64,000 bases of DNA from contig DFLF01000005.1 of NCBI GenBank assembly GCA_002373675.1, positions 81,667 through 145,666 of the forward strand, read 5' to 3'. The translations under genes were made by a program, and so were the position numbers. Source of the DNA: Pseudobutyrivibrio sp. UBA3626. GTDB taxonomy: Bacteria > Bacillota > Clostridia > Lachnospirales > Lachnospiraceae. Under the pieces are notes generated by a model. That model had not been told where the DNA came from. It searched no databases and worked only from the letters and a program-made list of their open reading frames with translations. Positions 51,731-60,827 of the stretch are shown here, in pieces (the stretch's first letter is position 1; each line of letters opens with the position of its first letter).

Positions 51731-51958
51731 AAAATAAAAAATCCTTTCTGCAATTCTCTGCTGAAAGGGACATAATAATCTAACACAAAATAGACTACTC
51801 GTGAAATAGTAATCGTCTGCATCAGACATGAATCTTAAATTTTCTTCTCTATTTTCATGTATTTACTCAAGCACACTTGCATATGCAGGAATAAATCTCG
51901 TACAAATAGAACCTAAAATTTAAAAAGCATCACGCCCCAATTTTCAGTTACAAGGCAT

Positions 51959-51987
51959 ATTATAATATATCAGTCCACTTTTAGCAA
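51959..51987 (-). promoter_or_regulatory. promoter of the accessory RNase III gene
   Basis: Leftward: -35 TTGCTA (51987-51982), 17-bp spacer, -10 TATAAT (51964-51959). It gives a leader of about 220 nt. The rest of 51731-52027 shows no gene or clear structure. Confidence 0.6.
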
Positions 51988-52027
51988 TAAAAACATTTCT
52001 TTGCCAAACATAAAAGCAGGCAATGAC

Positions 52028-52156
52028 TCATATTCCTCTGGCAATACCGACCGCATCTGCAATCTCTGTTGTAGACGGTGAGTGGCGATAATTCTTGTAG
52101 TATTCTTCTATAAATGCCTTAATAGTACCCATAAGCTCTGTAGATTTGTGTCTCAT
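52028..52156 (-). pseudogene. LexA N-terminal domain fragment
   Basis: A 42-codon frame that reads as the winged-helix DNA-binding part of a LexA-like repressor: TIKAFIEEYYKNYRHSPSTT then EIADAVGIARGI, stopping in the middle of the recognition region. A good site GAAAGGAG precedes the ATG at 52156. The dimerisation and Ser-Lys protease parts of LexA are absent, and no continuation is seen in other frames. It is probably a remnant of a mobile-element regulator, or less likely a small expressed protein. Confidence 0.6.
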
Positions 52157-52322
52157 ACGCCGCTCCTTTCTAAAGGAAGCAATCTGCTTTCTTTACTTCC
52201 TGATTAGAAGTACATCACCGTGAACGTACGTTTGCAATAATAATCTACAAAATATCGGAAAATCTGGCAGGTCGCAAAAAATCGTACAACAACACTCCCC
52301 CCTTTTTATGATTTCCATGATA

Positions 52323-52360
52323 GCAAAATACCTGTCCATTTATAGGGGCAGGTGTTTTGC
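52323..52360 (-). terminator. terminator of the HNH-HEPN operon
   Basis: Leftward: GCAAAACACCTGCCCC (52360-52345) pairs with GGACAGGTATTTTGC (52337-52323) with G-U pairs, 7-nt loop, T-rich 3' arm. Confidence 0.75.
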
Positions 52361-52386
52361 ATGACTTTGCATGACTATATTTCCAC

Positions 52387-52803
52387 TTAACAAAAAGTAT
52401 CCAAGTAAAATCTCTCAAGTTTATTCTGTAACTTTGCCACCCGATTTGTTTCATTTACAAGCCTATTATAGACCTTCTGTAATTTACTATTGCGTTCCCA
52501 ATTATCATGGCAATAGACCCACTCCAAGTAGCATTGATGAGCCCAATAATTTCGTAGCTCTCTAATTGCATCTAACGTATCATAATCCTCTTCAGACAAA
52601 TATGGATTTCCATCACTATTATCCATGTCTTCAAGTTCTCTTAATGTCTTTCCCATATTAGAAAACTCAAGCATATCCATATTATCATCAAAATCATCCG
52701 CAGACATTGCTGAATAAATGCGTTTTAAGTCATATTCAATACACTGGAAGTTCTCCATTATTTCGCTATACTTAAGTCTAAATTGTTGTTCTAATGTATA
52801 CAT
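52387..52803 (-). CDS. HEPN-like protein with RxxxxH motif
   Basis: A 138-residue all-helical protein. R84-x4-H89 (RELRNYWAHQ) is the HEPN ribonuclease signature in the usual helix position, preceded by a conserved acidic helix. HEPN proteins are widespread RNA-cutting toxins and defence effectors. It overlaps the stop codon of the upstream HNH gene by one base (TAATG), so it is translated by coupling. It could be the effector or the partner of that nuclease. Family membership is inferred from motif and size. Confidence 0.65.
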   Translation of the reverse strand: MYTLEQQFRLKYSEIMENFQCIEYDLKRIYSAMSADDFDDNMDMLEFSNMGKTLRELEDMDNSDGNPYLSEEDYDTLDAIRELRNYWAHQCYLEWVYCHDNWERNSKLQKVYNRLVNETNRVAKLQNKLERFYLDTFC

Positions 52804-53921
52804 TAATATCCAAACATCTTTCTATGATATTCTAAGTAACCTTTTTGCTTATCATTAACATCTATGCTCATATCGCTGTTAATATTACAAAAGATTTGAT
52901 TAATCTGGTCCATTTCCTCTGAAATCAGGATTTTACCGTTATCGTCAAATGAAATATATCCCTTATCAAATAACTTGTCGTGAGTAGGGCAGAAAATAAA
53001 ACCATTATTGATGTCTAATCGTTCCTCTGGTGTACTAACTACCCATGGTTTAATATGACTTGCCACAAGCAAGCCATTAAGATTCACATTGCATAAACAA
53101 CATTTATGATATCTATGCAAGAGTTTATCTCTAAAGACACCTTGATTAACTCTAACCTTAACAACAGCTTCCTTGTCTTCTCCCGTTACATGTAAATCTT
53201 CTATTTCTTTTTCTAGTTTTATTGCTTTTTCAGCATCTTGCCGTGGAATTGCCTTTTTTAAAGTTACTTTTTTATTCTGTCTCCAAATCCAATCGCAAAA
53301 GCCCATAAACTGAGAATTAGACCACTCTGAAAAAGTTTCACTCTGATCCTTGTATTCTTTCAAAGCTCGATTTTTGAATACAAAAGGCATATTCTTTGGC
53401 GAAATAAAACCGACAGCTTCGCAATAAGCATCTAAGGTATTCTTTACACATACTGGTATAACCTTATCTGGATAATACACCATCAAGAGCTTGTTCTTAA
53501 AAAGACTGTTTAGTCTGCTTTTTTCTATTGCTTCAAAATCATCAGCAGCAGCAGCTTCAAGCACTGCAACAATATCTTCCTTTATTCTCTCGAAGGCACC
53601 ATTGTAATCATCGTCAAATATATTGCCATAAGTCTTTGATAATTTAATCTGATAGCCTTTCTCATATATACCAAAAACATCTGGATAAGCGTTGCCCATC
53701 GTTCCTAAATGCTGTAAGTCCCAACGCAATCTACTACTGAATGTATAAGACGCTTGAGTTACCGGAGTATATTCATTAAGGCTCAGGCTTTTAATTTTTG
53801 GGATAGGATACGTTTCAATAAAATCCACTCTCATTTTTTCTAATTCTGAAAAAAGAGACACATTAAACTCGTATCTCTCCTTCAAGTATTTGTCAATTAA
53901 TAGATCTAATTCATTATTCAT
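52803..53921 (-). CDS. HNH endonuclease (HNH_2 type)
   Basis: A 372-residue protein with a C-terminal HNH_2 nuclease domain at about 270-345: CLCNVNL (zinc Cys pair), VASHIKPWVV (catalytic His), LDINNGFIFCPTHDKLFDKG (Asn and second metal site). The first 250 residues are not recognised; they probably read DNA or a signal. HNH_2 proteins often act as modification-dependent or stand-alone restriction enzymes. The gene leads a two-gene operon with the HEPN-like protein; a terminator follows. The promoter was not resolved; -10-like GGTATAAAA lies about 35 nt upstream of the ATG. Confidence 0.8.
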   Translation of the reverse strand: MNNELDLLIDKYLKERYEFNVSLFSELEKMRVDFIETYPIPKIKSLSLNEYTPVTQASYTFSSRLRWDLQHLGTMGNAYPDVFGIYEKGYQIKLSKTYGNIFDDDYNGAFERIKEDIVAVLEAAAADDFEAIEKSRLNSLFKNKLLMVYYPDKVIPVCVKNTLDAYCEAVGFISPKNMPFVFKNRALKEYKDQSETFSEWSNSQFMGFCDWIWRQNKKVTLKKAIPRQDAEKAIKLEKEIEDLHVTGEDKEAVVKVRVNQGVFRDKLLHRYHKCCLCNVNLNGLLVASHIKPWVVSTPEERLDINNGFIFCPTHDKLFDKGYISFDDNGKILISEEMDQINQIFCNINSDMSIDVNDKQKGYLEYHRKMFGY

Positions 53922-54035
53922 ATTTATACCCTTCTTTCTTCCACTTCTTTTATACCACCAACTGGTAAACCCTCTAGGTCTCTAGGCAATTAAATAGATA
54001 ACAACACAACGCTTAAATCTATGCTTCTCTTTTTA

Positions 54036-55211
54036 TTACATCATTCCCATAATTGAATAACTTGTTCTAAACAATACATCAAGTATTCTTTTTGCCGAGT
54101 ACTCTTCTCCGACACTCTCAAACGAGCTCTTATCTATTTGCCAATATCCATAACTTGAAATTCGACCGCCTGTATAAATAATATGTCCTACAGCTAACTC
54201 CCCCTCTTCAAAAGCATTCTCTACACTCTCTTTAAGTCTTGGTTTAAAAGATTTCACCACTTGAAGTTGTTCGTACTTAGAAGCATAAAAAAACTTCTTT
54301 TCAAAATCAGGGAATAGATATTCATAAACACTTCGATAAGCCGTCAGCGAGGACATTATATTATCAACATACACATTTCCATCCTTAGCTACTGATAAAA
54401 TACATCTTAACTTGACCGATCCTTCAGGATACATAACCATAAAATTGTTTAATCCTGCCTGCAGCATGGTATCCAACTCTCCATCTGCTGAATTCATGGT
54501 GACATTTCCAAACGCAATATTTAAGCAGTTTCCAACTCGATATACAGATGATATTCCTAATTCCATAAACTTGTTATAGATATCATTAGGATTGCATGAA
54601 TAAAAATCCTTCTGTAGGTTAAAATCATCATTCGAGATAACTTCAAACCCAACATCAACAACTGCAACTATGTTATTTGGAAAATCATTTCTCCCTGTGT
54701 TAATTGGTTCCAGCGTTAGCTTTTTTTCTATCCTTTTTTGTTGTTCCTTATTCCTGCGATAAATTGTAGATAATCGTTCTTCACTAACAAGCTTTCTGCA
54801 TCCCGAAGAAATTCTTTCAAGAATCTCCCCCTTATTGGTAAGATATGGCTGCCTTGAGCCTTCATCTATTTTAATAATTAATAGATTCTTATCATCAACT
54901 AAAAATCTTCTAGCATCATAGCTAGGCAAAGGAGAAACGCAATCACAAATCAAATTTTGAATACGCTCCTCAGACCAATTACCGCATCCACTAATCTCTT
55001 TCGTATCGGATACTCCAATAAAAATATAACCACCATAAGTATTTGCAAATGCACACACTTCATTAGTTATTTTCTGATTGTTTACGGCTGAATCCTTGAA
55101 TTCAAAAAAGAAATTTTCATCGTTATTTGCTTCTCCCGCAAATGCGCTCAAAAAAACTTTGATATCATCATTAGTAATATCAAACCAAGCTTTTTTATTA
55201 ATGTTTAACAT
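54036..55211 (-). CDS. AlbA_2/Schlafen-type putative DNA-binding protein
   Basis: A 391-residue protein with an AlbA_2 (Schlafen AAA_4) domain at about 5-140: FFFEFKDSAVNNQKITNEVC, AFANTYGGYIFIGVSD and GEILERISSGCRKL. The remaining 250 residues are not recognised and look beta-rich (SSVYRVGNCLNIAFGNVT). It is the third gene after hamA-hamB, so it may be an accessory of that system or a separate regulator. The start was taken as ATG 55211 (MLNINKKAW), with GAGG 9 nt upstream; an earlier in-frame ATG at 55256 has no ribosome binding site but would leave only 3 bp after hamB. Confidence 0.7.
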   Translation of the reverse strand: MLNINKKAWFDITNDDIKVFLSAFAGEANNDENFFFEFKDSAVNNQKITNEVCAFANTYGGYIFIGVSDTKEISGCGNWSEERIQNLICDCVSPLPSYDARRFLVDDKNLLIIKIDEGSRQPYLTNKGEILERISSGCRKLVSEERLSTIYRRNKEQQKRIEKKLTLEPINTGRNDFPNNIVAVVDVGFEVISNDDFNLQKDFYSCNPNDIYNKFMELGISSVYRVGNCLNIAFGNVTMNSADGELDTMLQAGLNNFMVMYPEGSVKLRCILSVAKDGNVYVDNIMSSLTAYRSVYEYLFPDFEKKFFYASKYEQLQVVKSFKPRLKESVENAFEEGELAVGHIIYTGGRISSYGYWQIDKSSFESVGEEYSAKRILDVLFRTSYSIMGMM

Positions 55212-55259
55212 CGCTGTCATCCTCATCTTTTGCTTGAATAATAGTGTAGCTCCCATAAA

Positions 55260-57668
55260 TCATTCAAAAATGATATATTTATCCATCTCGTATCTAGTAA
55301 GACCATTCTGAGTGTTTCTGAATTCTTGAAGCTTGCTATTGGCAACCATATTTCCATAAACATCAAATGTAATATTATCAAATTGATTATTTTCATCTAA
55401 CCGATTTAATAGTGATAATGAAATACCTAAATTCAGTAATTGAATTTTATTTTCATCTGTAGTCCCATATATTTCCAGATTGTATTTTTCATCATTGAGA
55501 TAGCCATTATCATGTAAGAAATTAACTGCTCTATTGTACTGAAAACCCAAAAACTCTTGTTCTACCTTTGTCTTAACAATTATAAGATTTATTAATTGCG
55601 ATCGCGTTTTTTTTCTAATATCTACATATACTTCTTGACCTTTTGCAATATCATCATACCAGCCTTTTTCATCGCCATATTCTCTACCAACATACATATA
55701 TGGTTCATTATCTTTTAATGCTCTTGAAAGCTGATATTCTAATTGCGATGTTATTAATGCAGCAAAATCACCTTTGCGAAGTTCTGACATAAAAAACTTA
55801 TAATAATTCACAGCAGATTGATTTTTTAGTCTTCTAAATTCTTGATTCGTAACCTCAACATTCTGTGTAAAAATAAAACTAACAATATCCATAACATCCA
55901 TGTTATAGTTGCATTTTTCGATATTCTTCATTATCTGCTCAGTATTATCCCGCGAAACATTCACAAACTGATTCATTCCAGCAACAATAAGCTTTTTTCT
56001 AAATTGCTCAACGATATCCTGAGATGCCGAATGATATATATTTTCATGCTCTAATATTTGTTCATTGATTATACGATTTCTTTCCCTTGATTTTACTCTT
56101 AAATCTTCCAAAGAACATTTTTCAAGTAAAGGATTCCTAACCGCATCCTTGCTAGATTGATATATTTTCTTTATTTCGTTTTCAAGTTTACGATTTGATG
56201 CCGTATAACCAGGCGTATCCACAAAGTGAATCTCAGGTATAAGTTTAGATAGATCTCCCTTTTCATCATCAAAAACAATATTAAGTCTATTAACTCGTCC
56301 TATCAAATTTTGCAACGCAGAACTAGTCATATTCCAAATACTGCATACAAACAAGCAATCAATTGGAAGGTTTATCCCCTCCATTATTACAACATTAGCA
56401 ACTAAATACTTAATCTTTTTATTAATCTTAAACTGATACTCAAGATATTCTTTTATATGATCTGGTATTTTTGCGTGAAGATAAATTATCCCATGAGATA
56501 AGTATCTTATAATATTAAAATCTGGATGAACATTTTCAGCTAAAATACTACAAAGTTCTTCTAGTTCAGCATCCATCTCTATTTCATCTGTATTCTCAAA
56601 CAACTCCTCCGCAAACTTCTCTATTTTAGGCGGCGTGTTTAAAAAAATGAAATTTTTATTCTTCCGATTATTCCTTATATACTCAAACGCATTTTCACTT
56701 TTACCAACATCATAAAAGTCACCCAAAAACCTATCAAATACTTGAATTGCACCGTCCCGACATCTAACAAAAATATTAGGTTCTTTAATATTAAAAGAAA
56801 TTCTTTGTTCATCAATTTCCTGAATATTACCAATTGATAGATTGGTTACGTCATTTATGAATGGAGATAAAAAAATTATCTGAGTGTTTTCATTTCGCTC
56901 TTTACATAATTTCAGAGCTCGAGCTAATAATACATTTCTACTATCATTAGAAAAAATATTATGAGCTTCATCTACATAAACACAATCCAACTGAAGCTCT
57001 TTATTATTTTCCAACAAGCGAAGCAATCTTTCTTGGGTCAATGCACCTACAAATTCTGTTTCGCCATTGTACATGCCTTCATGACTTATTATTTTCTTAT
57101 TAGTTATTCCTTTTCGCAAATCCATATAAGATTGTGCAATCAACGATTTTGTCGGCACAAGAACAACCGCTTTTTTTATTACATCATTTTTTCTCAAATG
57201 CTGTATAATTAACGAGCTCTTTCCAGACGATGTGGGAGCAATAAATGCAATACTTGATTTGTCAGAAGAAATTATATTCAATCTAGTTTTATTCTGCTCA
57301 TACGTTTCTACATACCCATCATTAGTGAACTTGTTTTTCACTTTATAATCTAAAATGGCATTTTGTATAAATGACTTTTCAAGTAGCTTCTTTTGATTTA
57401 TAAATTTTACCGTAGGGTAGAATCCATAGTTGCAGGATACATCATATAAAGGCTGATAATCATTTGTACCAATTGAATATCGTAATACTATTGAATATGC
57501 TAATTCGAATAACTCTTTTTCATTTGTATTATCATACTCTTTAAGAAGTAACAGAACGCAGCCTAAAATATAACTTTTTTCTCCTTCATCCATAGCTTTG
57601 TTTTCATATAATTTTCGCATAATCCTCGCGAAATCAGATAAACTGTATAATCGCTCTGTTTTCTTCAT
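55260..57668 (-). CDS. hamB: HamB-like SF2 helicase (Hachiman)
   Basis: An 802-residue superfamily 2 helicase. Walker A is APTSSGKSS (144-152), motif II DEAH (233-236) in YVDEAHNIFS, motif III-like IIFLSPF, and motif VI ALQNLIGRVNRLN. The N-terminal 130 and C-terminal 300 residues are specific and not otherwise recognised. It lies 3 bp downstream of the HamA-like nuclease gene. Hachiman is an established two-gene anti-phage system of a HamA nuclease and HamB helicase that responds to DNA damage or foreign DNA. The assignment rests on gene order, motifs and sizes. Confidence 0.72.
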   Translation of the reverse strand: MKKTERLYSLSDFARIMRKLYENKAMDEGEKSYILGCVLLLLKEYDNTNEKELFELAYSIVLRYSIGTNDYQPLYDVSCNYGFYPTVKFINQKKLLEKSFIQNAILDYKVKNKFTNDGYVETYEQNKTRLNIISSDKSSIAFIAPTSSGKSSLIIQHLRKNDVIKKAVVLVPTKSLIAQSYMDLRKGITNKKIISHEGMYNGETEFVGALTQERLLRLLENNKELQLDCVYVDEAHNIFSNDSRNVLLARALKLCKERNENTQIIFLSPFINDVTNLSIGNIQEIDEQRISFNIKEPNIFVRCRDGAIQVFDRFLGDFYDVGKSENAFEYIRNNRKNKNFIFLNTPPKIEKFAEELFENTDEIEMDAELEELCSILAENVHPDFNIIRYLSHGIIYLHAKIPDHIKEYLEYQFKINKKIKYLVANVVIMEGINLPIDCLFVCSIWNMTSSALQNLIGRVNRLNIVFDDEKGDLSKLIPEIHFVDTPGYTASNRKLENEIKKIYQSSKDAVRNPLLEKCSLEDLRVKSRERNRIINEQILEHENIYHSASQDIVEQFRKKLIVAGMNQFVNVSRDNTEQIMKNIEKCNYNMDVMDIVSFIFTQNVEVTNQEFRRLKNQSAVNYYKFFMSELRKGDFAALITSQLEYQLSRALKDNEPYMYVGREYGDEKGWYDDIAKGQEVYVDIRKKTRSQLINLIIVKTKVEQEFLGFQYNRAVNFLHDNGYLNDEKYNLEIYGTTDENKIQLLNLGISLSLLNRLDENNQFDNITFDVYGNMVANSKLQEFRNTQNGLTRYEMDKYIIFE

Positions 57669-57671
57669 GCC

Positions 57672-58412
57672 CTACTTCTCCAAATATTGTTCAAATTCAA
57701 CTACAGCTCTTTGCGTTACACAAATAGAAAAAAGCTTATTAAAATCTTTTCCATTAAAGTAATCAAAAACGTCGTTAGATATGTCTTCTGCACTATAAAC
57801 CGTACCTGTATTATCATACACAGTACCACAGGGTGAAATATTATACGCAGACATATCTATTGCTTTTCCTGCATCATATTCATCTGATAGTGCTCTAAAC
57901 TTATTCAATAATGAATCCGTTGGATTTATTTCTCTTAAATGATGATATGCATTAAGCCATGGATCATTCTTAGTAGTGCTAGAAAATTTATCCTTTAAAT
58001 CTCTAAATGCTTCCTGCACTTTCCCTTTATGGGTGCATGAAGTTACTGCGCCAGATTTACTCTCAACATACCAAACTTCTTTGTTGGCATCCTTATAAAC
58101 ACCATCAAATCCTTTTTTGGGCGAGTTTTCTTCCAAATTCTTAAAAAGAAAATCTTGCTCCATATCTATAGAATTTAAATATAAATGCAAAAAGAATTCT
58201 GCAACTGCGCCCTTCTTGCGATCTTCATCATCAGTGTCAATAAAGTCCATTATATACTTCTTCGCCTTTTTTATTTTAAAAGAACTATCCCTATAGCATA
58301 TATCAACAATATATTTATCAATTAACCCCTCTAAATATCCATCAACTGAGTCTACGTCAATATATACAACTCTATTATTACCGTTAGTAAATTCTTTAAC
58401 TGTCCATCCCAT
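57672..58412 (-). CDS. hamA: HamA-like PD-(D/E)xK nuclease (Hachiman)
   Basis: A 246-residue protein with a PD-(D/E)xK nuclease core: E72 in GAVAEFFLHLYL, D103 in SPKKGFDGVYKD, and E117-S-K119 in VWYVESKSGAV. These match the HamA (DUF1837) layout, and the following helicase gene supports it. HamA is held inactive by HamB and degrades DNA when released. The ribosome binding site is AGGAC, 8 nt before the ATG. Upstream is a palindrome plus a 16-bp direct repeat that may control the operon. A different nuclease-helicase pair of the same style cannot be excluded. Confidence 0.72.
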   Translation of the reverse strand: MGWTVKEFTNGNNRVVYIDVDSVDGYLEGLIDKYIVDICYRDSSFKIKKAKKYIMDFIDTDDEDRKKGAVAEFFLHLYLNSIDMEQDFLFKNLEENSPKKGFDGVYKDANKEVWYVESKSGAVTSCTHKGKVQEAFRDLKDKFSSTTKNDPWLNAYHHLREINPTDSLLNKFRALSDEYDAGKAIDMSAYNISPCGTVYDNTGTVYSAEDISNDVFDYFNGKDFNKLFSICVTQRAVVEFEQYLEK

Positions 58413-58469
58413 AATTATTGTCCTATTCTTTTCATTAGTCCTCTTAACTATTTGTTGAATACTACCTGT

Positions 58470-58518
58470 TTTATTGATAGTATTTACTATCTCAATAAAT
58501 TGTTTATCGATGGTATTT
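58470..58518. promoter_or_regulatory. palindrome and direct repeat upstream of hamA
   Basis: GATAGTA-TT-TACTATC (58476-58491) is a perfect palindrome. TTTATTGATAGTATTT (58470-58485) recurs as TTTATCGATGGTATTT (58503-58518), 14 of 16 identical and 33 bp apart (three helical turns). They lie 58-106 bp before the hamA start. A repressor-operator arrangement is inferred; no regulator gene is adjacent. Confidence 0.45.
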
Positions 58519-58571
58519 TAAACTCTTACATTTCTAAAAGAGACTCCGTATTAATAAATCAAGCACGACCT

Positions 58572-59261
58572 CTATTTATTATCACAACTACATTCATTAA
58601 AATAATCAGGATAATCCTTCATATATCTTTCAGTAGGGGATAAACCACCTTCATCCGGCAGCAATCCATCTCCGCTACTAACAGGATGGGGCAAATACTT
58701 ACACTTGAAATATACTGTTGGATATGCATAAACAATACTCATGTTTCCAAACAGTTCTTTCATCAGGTAAATTTCAATAATAAAAAGTGAAGCCAATGCT
58801 AGTGCTGCATTTTCAAGTGTTTCATTTTTTATAGATTCCTTCTCGTCATGTTTTATTGAATTATATGCAAACCACCAGTCCAAACCATCTACTTTTATAT
58901 TTTTTCCATTATCAATACGTGTGGTTTCCCAATCATGTAACGGAGTATTAATCCAAAAAGGTGTACTTACTTCAAAATCAATAATTTTAGGAAATAATCC
59001 TAGTATTGTCCCGCTTATATCTCTTATCCTCTTGGTTTTTACTCCCTTAACACTACATAAGGCCTTACTCATTATTTCAAATTCAGAGGCTGCTAAAACA
59101 ATTATTTGTTTAAAAATATCAGAGTATACTTTTCCATGTACAAGTTCTCTTATTCCATCATGTTCTTGCAACCCATGGTCTATATAATGCTTTGTATCAT
59201 CAAATCGTTCAGCAAGCGAACAAAAATAATTCCAATGCTGTATAAGTTCAATTTGCTCCAT
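58572..59261 (-). CDS. helical protein with YNxxKH motif
   Basis: A 229-residue cytoplasmic protein, mostly helical. The stretch DWWFAYNSIKHDEK near residue 130 is a recurring motif in proteins of the HEPN/abortive-infection kind, with His in the position of the Rx4-6H pair. The N-terminal helices (VYSDIFKQIIVLAASEFEIM) fit that fold. I cannot give a function. It lies between the MazG-HNH operon and hamA, 79 bp after the former and 160 bp before the latter, same strand. It may be a stand-alone defence gene. Confidence 0.55.
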   Translation of the reverse strand: MEQIELIQHWNYFCSLAERFDDTKHYIDHGLQEHDGIRELVHGKVYSDIFKQIIVLAASEFEIMSKALCSVKGVKTKRIRDISGTILGLFPKIIDFEVSTPFWINTPLHDWETTRIDNGKNIKVDGLDWWFAYNSIKHDEKESIKNETLENAALALASLFIIEIYLMKELFGNMSIVYAYPTVYFKCKYLPHPVSSGDGLLPDEGGLSPTERYMKDYPDYFNECSCDNK

Positions 59262-59340
59262 AAGTTTTTATTTCCCTAATCATTATTTCTCACCACTATA
59301 CTATTAACATTACGACCTTTTCCGTCACAATTGAAAAAAT

Positions 59341-60495
59341 CTACCACACCAAATACCCCTGTCTCTTTGCACTGTCATAGACAGGTTGCATATTCTTCTC
59401 CAGAATATTGTAAAATTCAGTTTGTGTATTTCCTCTTCGATATAGTTCTTGATTTGCCCATATCGAATGAAGATTATCCTTATAGCATTTTTCAAAGCTA
59501 TTTCGTATCTGTGGATGACTATCATCATTTATCATGCCGTAAAGAATAAACTGATTATTTGCAAACTTCCCGAAGAAACGGTTCCAATCTGGCAGCTTAT
59601 TACTCTTCGATGAATTCAAAGAAGAATCCATCGGCATCAAATTCCATAGTTCATCATTCATTACAAATGACCATGGAATAAAATGATCGATATCATATTT
59701 TCCTTTTTCAATAGGCGTGTCCTTAAACACATCTATAATTGGCTGCTGTTCAAGAATCAGTTCCCATAAAGCTCTTACATGATTAAGCTTACGCATTTTT
59801 TCATCCATGGGTGCCAATTTATATACCAAGCTTGGGACCTCTGGATTATTACTCTGAAGCCATTTCACTTTTTCAAATTGAATCCATCCTAGTATGGAAA
59901 CTGTATTATCTTTAATCAGGCTTATCCATTCCTCCCTGAAAGCCACTTCACGCTTTAATCCCATGCTCTCACCAATAACATATGGTAGCGGTGTAGATTG
60001 ATTTAATAATTGAGCATACTTAATCAATGCTCCTGTTCTTCCCCAATCCACAATTTGATTCGCATTATCAAAGAACCCCGAAAGTGCTCTATATGGAACA
60101 TTTCTCGTCAATCTATTTTTATATTCACGAAGCTTATTATCATATTTGACGATTTCGTTTCTTATGCTTTCTGAATCCGCATCGGCTCTTAATCCGCTCA
60201 ACTCCTGAACTGTAATAACCGCAAGTTCAAGCGCATCGCGAGGCTCGCCAAGTAGGAATCCACTCAAATGAACATGGAACTCCAAAACGGTGTACCAGGC
60301 ATTACAAATCATCTCATCAATAATGTCATTAAAAGATGTATTTACAACATCTCTAGAAATCATTTTGACGATTGCTTCGAGCCAATAAAACTTATAGCAA
60401 TAAGATGGATCTTTCAACATCTGTGAAAAACCAGCCACATCCAAATTATTATAATATTTCCCATCAACATTAAGGTCGAGCTCACTATTCATCAT
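59341..60495 (-). CDS. HNH endonuclease coupled to a MazG-like protein
   Basis: A 384-residue protein with an HNH core near residues 265-310: GKYDIDHFIPWSFVMNDELW, then LMPMDSSLNSSKSNKLPDW, i.e. the DHxxP...N...N/K form common in restriction-type HNH proteins. The first 250 residues are helical and unrecognised. Its start overlaps the stop of the MazG-like gene by 4 bp. With the methyltransferase remnant 900 bp upstream it may be the nuclease of a broken restriction-modification locus, or a separate defence pair. The ATG is preceded by GAGGGCAACGA within the MazG gene. Confidence 0.75.
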   Translation of the reverse strand: MMNSELDLNVDGKYYNNLDVAGFSQMLKDPSYCYKFYWLEAIVKMISRDVVNTSFNDIIDEMICNAWYTVLEFHVHLSGFLLGEPRDALELAVITVQELSGLRADADSESIRNEIVKYDNKLREYKNRLTRNVPYRALSGFFDNANQIVDWGRTGALIKYAQLLNQSTPLPYVIGESMGLKREVAFREEWISLIKDNTVSILGWIQFEKVKWLQSNNPEVPSLVYKLAPMDEKMRKLNHVRALWELILEQQPIIDVFKDTPIEKGKYDIDHFIPWSFVMNDELWNLMPMDSSLNSSKSNKLPDWNRFFGKFANNQFILYGMINDDSHPQIRNSFEKCYKDNLHSIWANQELYRRGNTQTEFYNILEKNMQPVYDSAKRQGYLVW

Positions 60496-60791
60496 TCGTT
60501 GCCCTCCCAGAATATCCGGTCTTTAAAACCGCCTCTTTTATCCTGTTTATCTTGCTTAACTTTCATAAGTTGCTCAATGGAATATCCTCTAGCCTCACAG
60601 ATAGCAAATAACACTTCTAAAACATCCGCCATCTCTTCAATCGATTTGTCAGCTTGATATTCTGCAACTTCTTCATTAAGTTTTGTATCCAATTCCTGAA
60701 GGTATTCATCCTCCAGCAAAATCCTCGTTATCGGACTCTTGCCATCGGCTTTTATAATCTCAGGAATTCGATCTCTCACAAGCTTCCCCAT
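60492..60791 (-). CDS. MazG-like nucleotide pyrophosphohydrolase
   Basis: A 99-residue all-alpha NTP pyrophosphatase. The metal sites E40-E41-x-x-E44 (LNEEVAEY) and E53-x-x-D56 (EEMADVLE) are in place. The start MGKLVRDRIPEII is typical of the phosphoribosyl-ATP pyrophosphohydrolase-like group. It hydrolyses nucleotides to monophosphates; in defence loci such enzymes may clear altered or signal nucleotides (inference). It is the second gene of an HTH-MazG-HNH operon; GAGG lies 6 nt before the ATG. Confidence 0.88.
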   Translation of the reverse strand: MGKLVRDRIPEIIKADGKSPITRILLEDEYLQELDTKLNEEVAEYQADKSIEEMADVLEVLFAICEARGYSIEQLMKVKQDKQDKRGGFKDRIFWEGNE

Positions 60792-60827
60792 ATCTAACCT
60801 CTTACCCTTTTATAATTCACCTAACTC

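Noticed and set aside
51731..51829. 33-codon N-terminal extension of the RNase III
   Set aside because: The extension has no site, is rich in Cys/Phe unlike the family, and the RNase III domain begins right after ATG 51730.
54036..55256. Start of the AlbA_2 gene at 55256
   Set aside because: No ribosome binding site precedes it; ATG 55211 has GAGG at a workable distance. Not fully excluded, because coupling to hamB could serve the upstream start.
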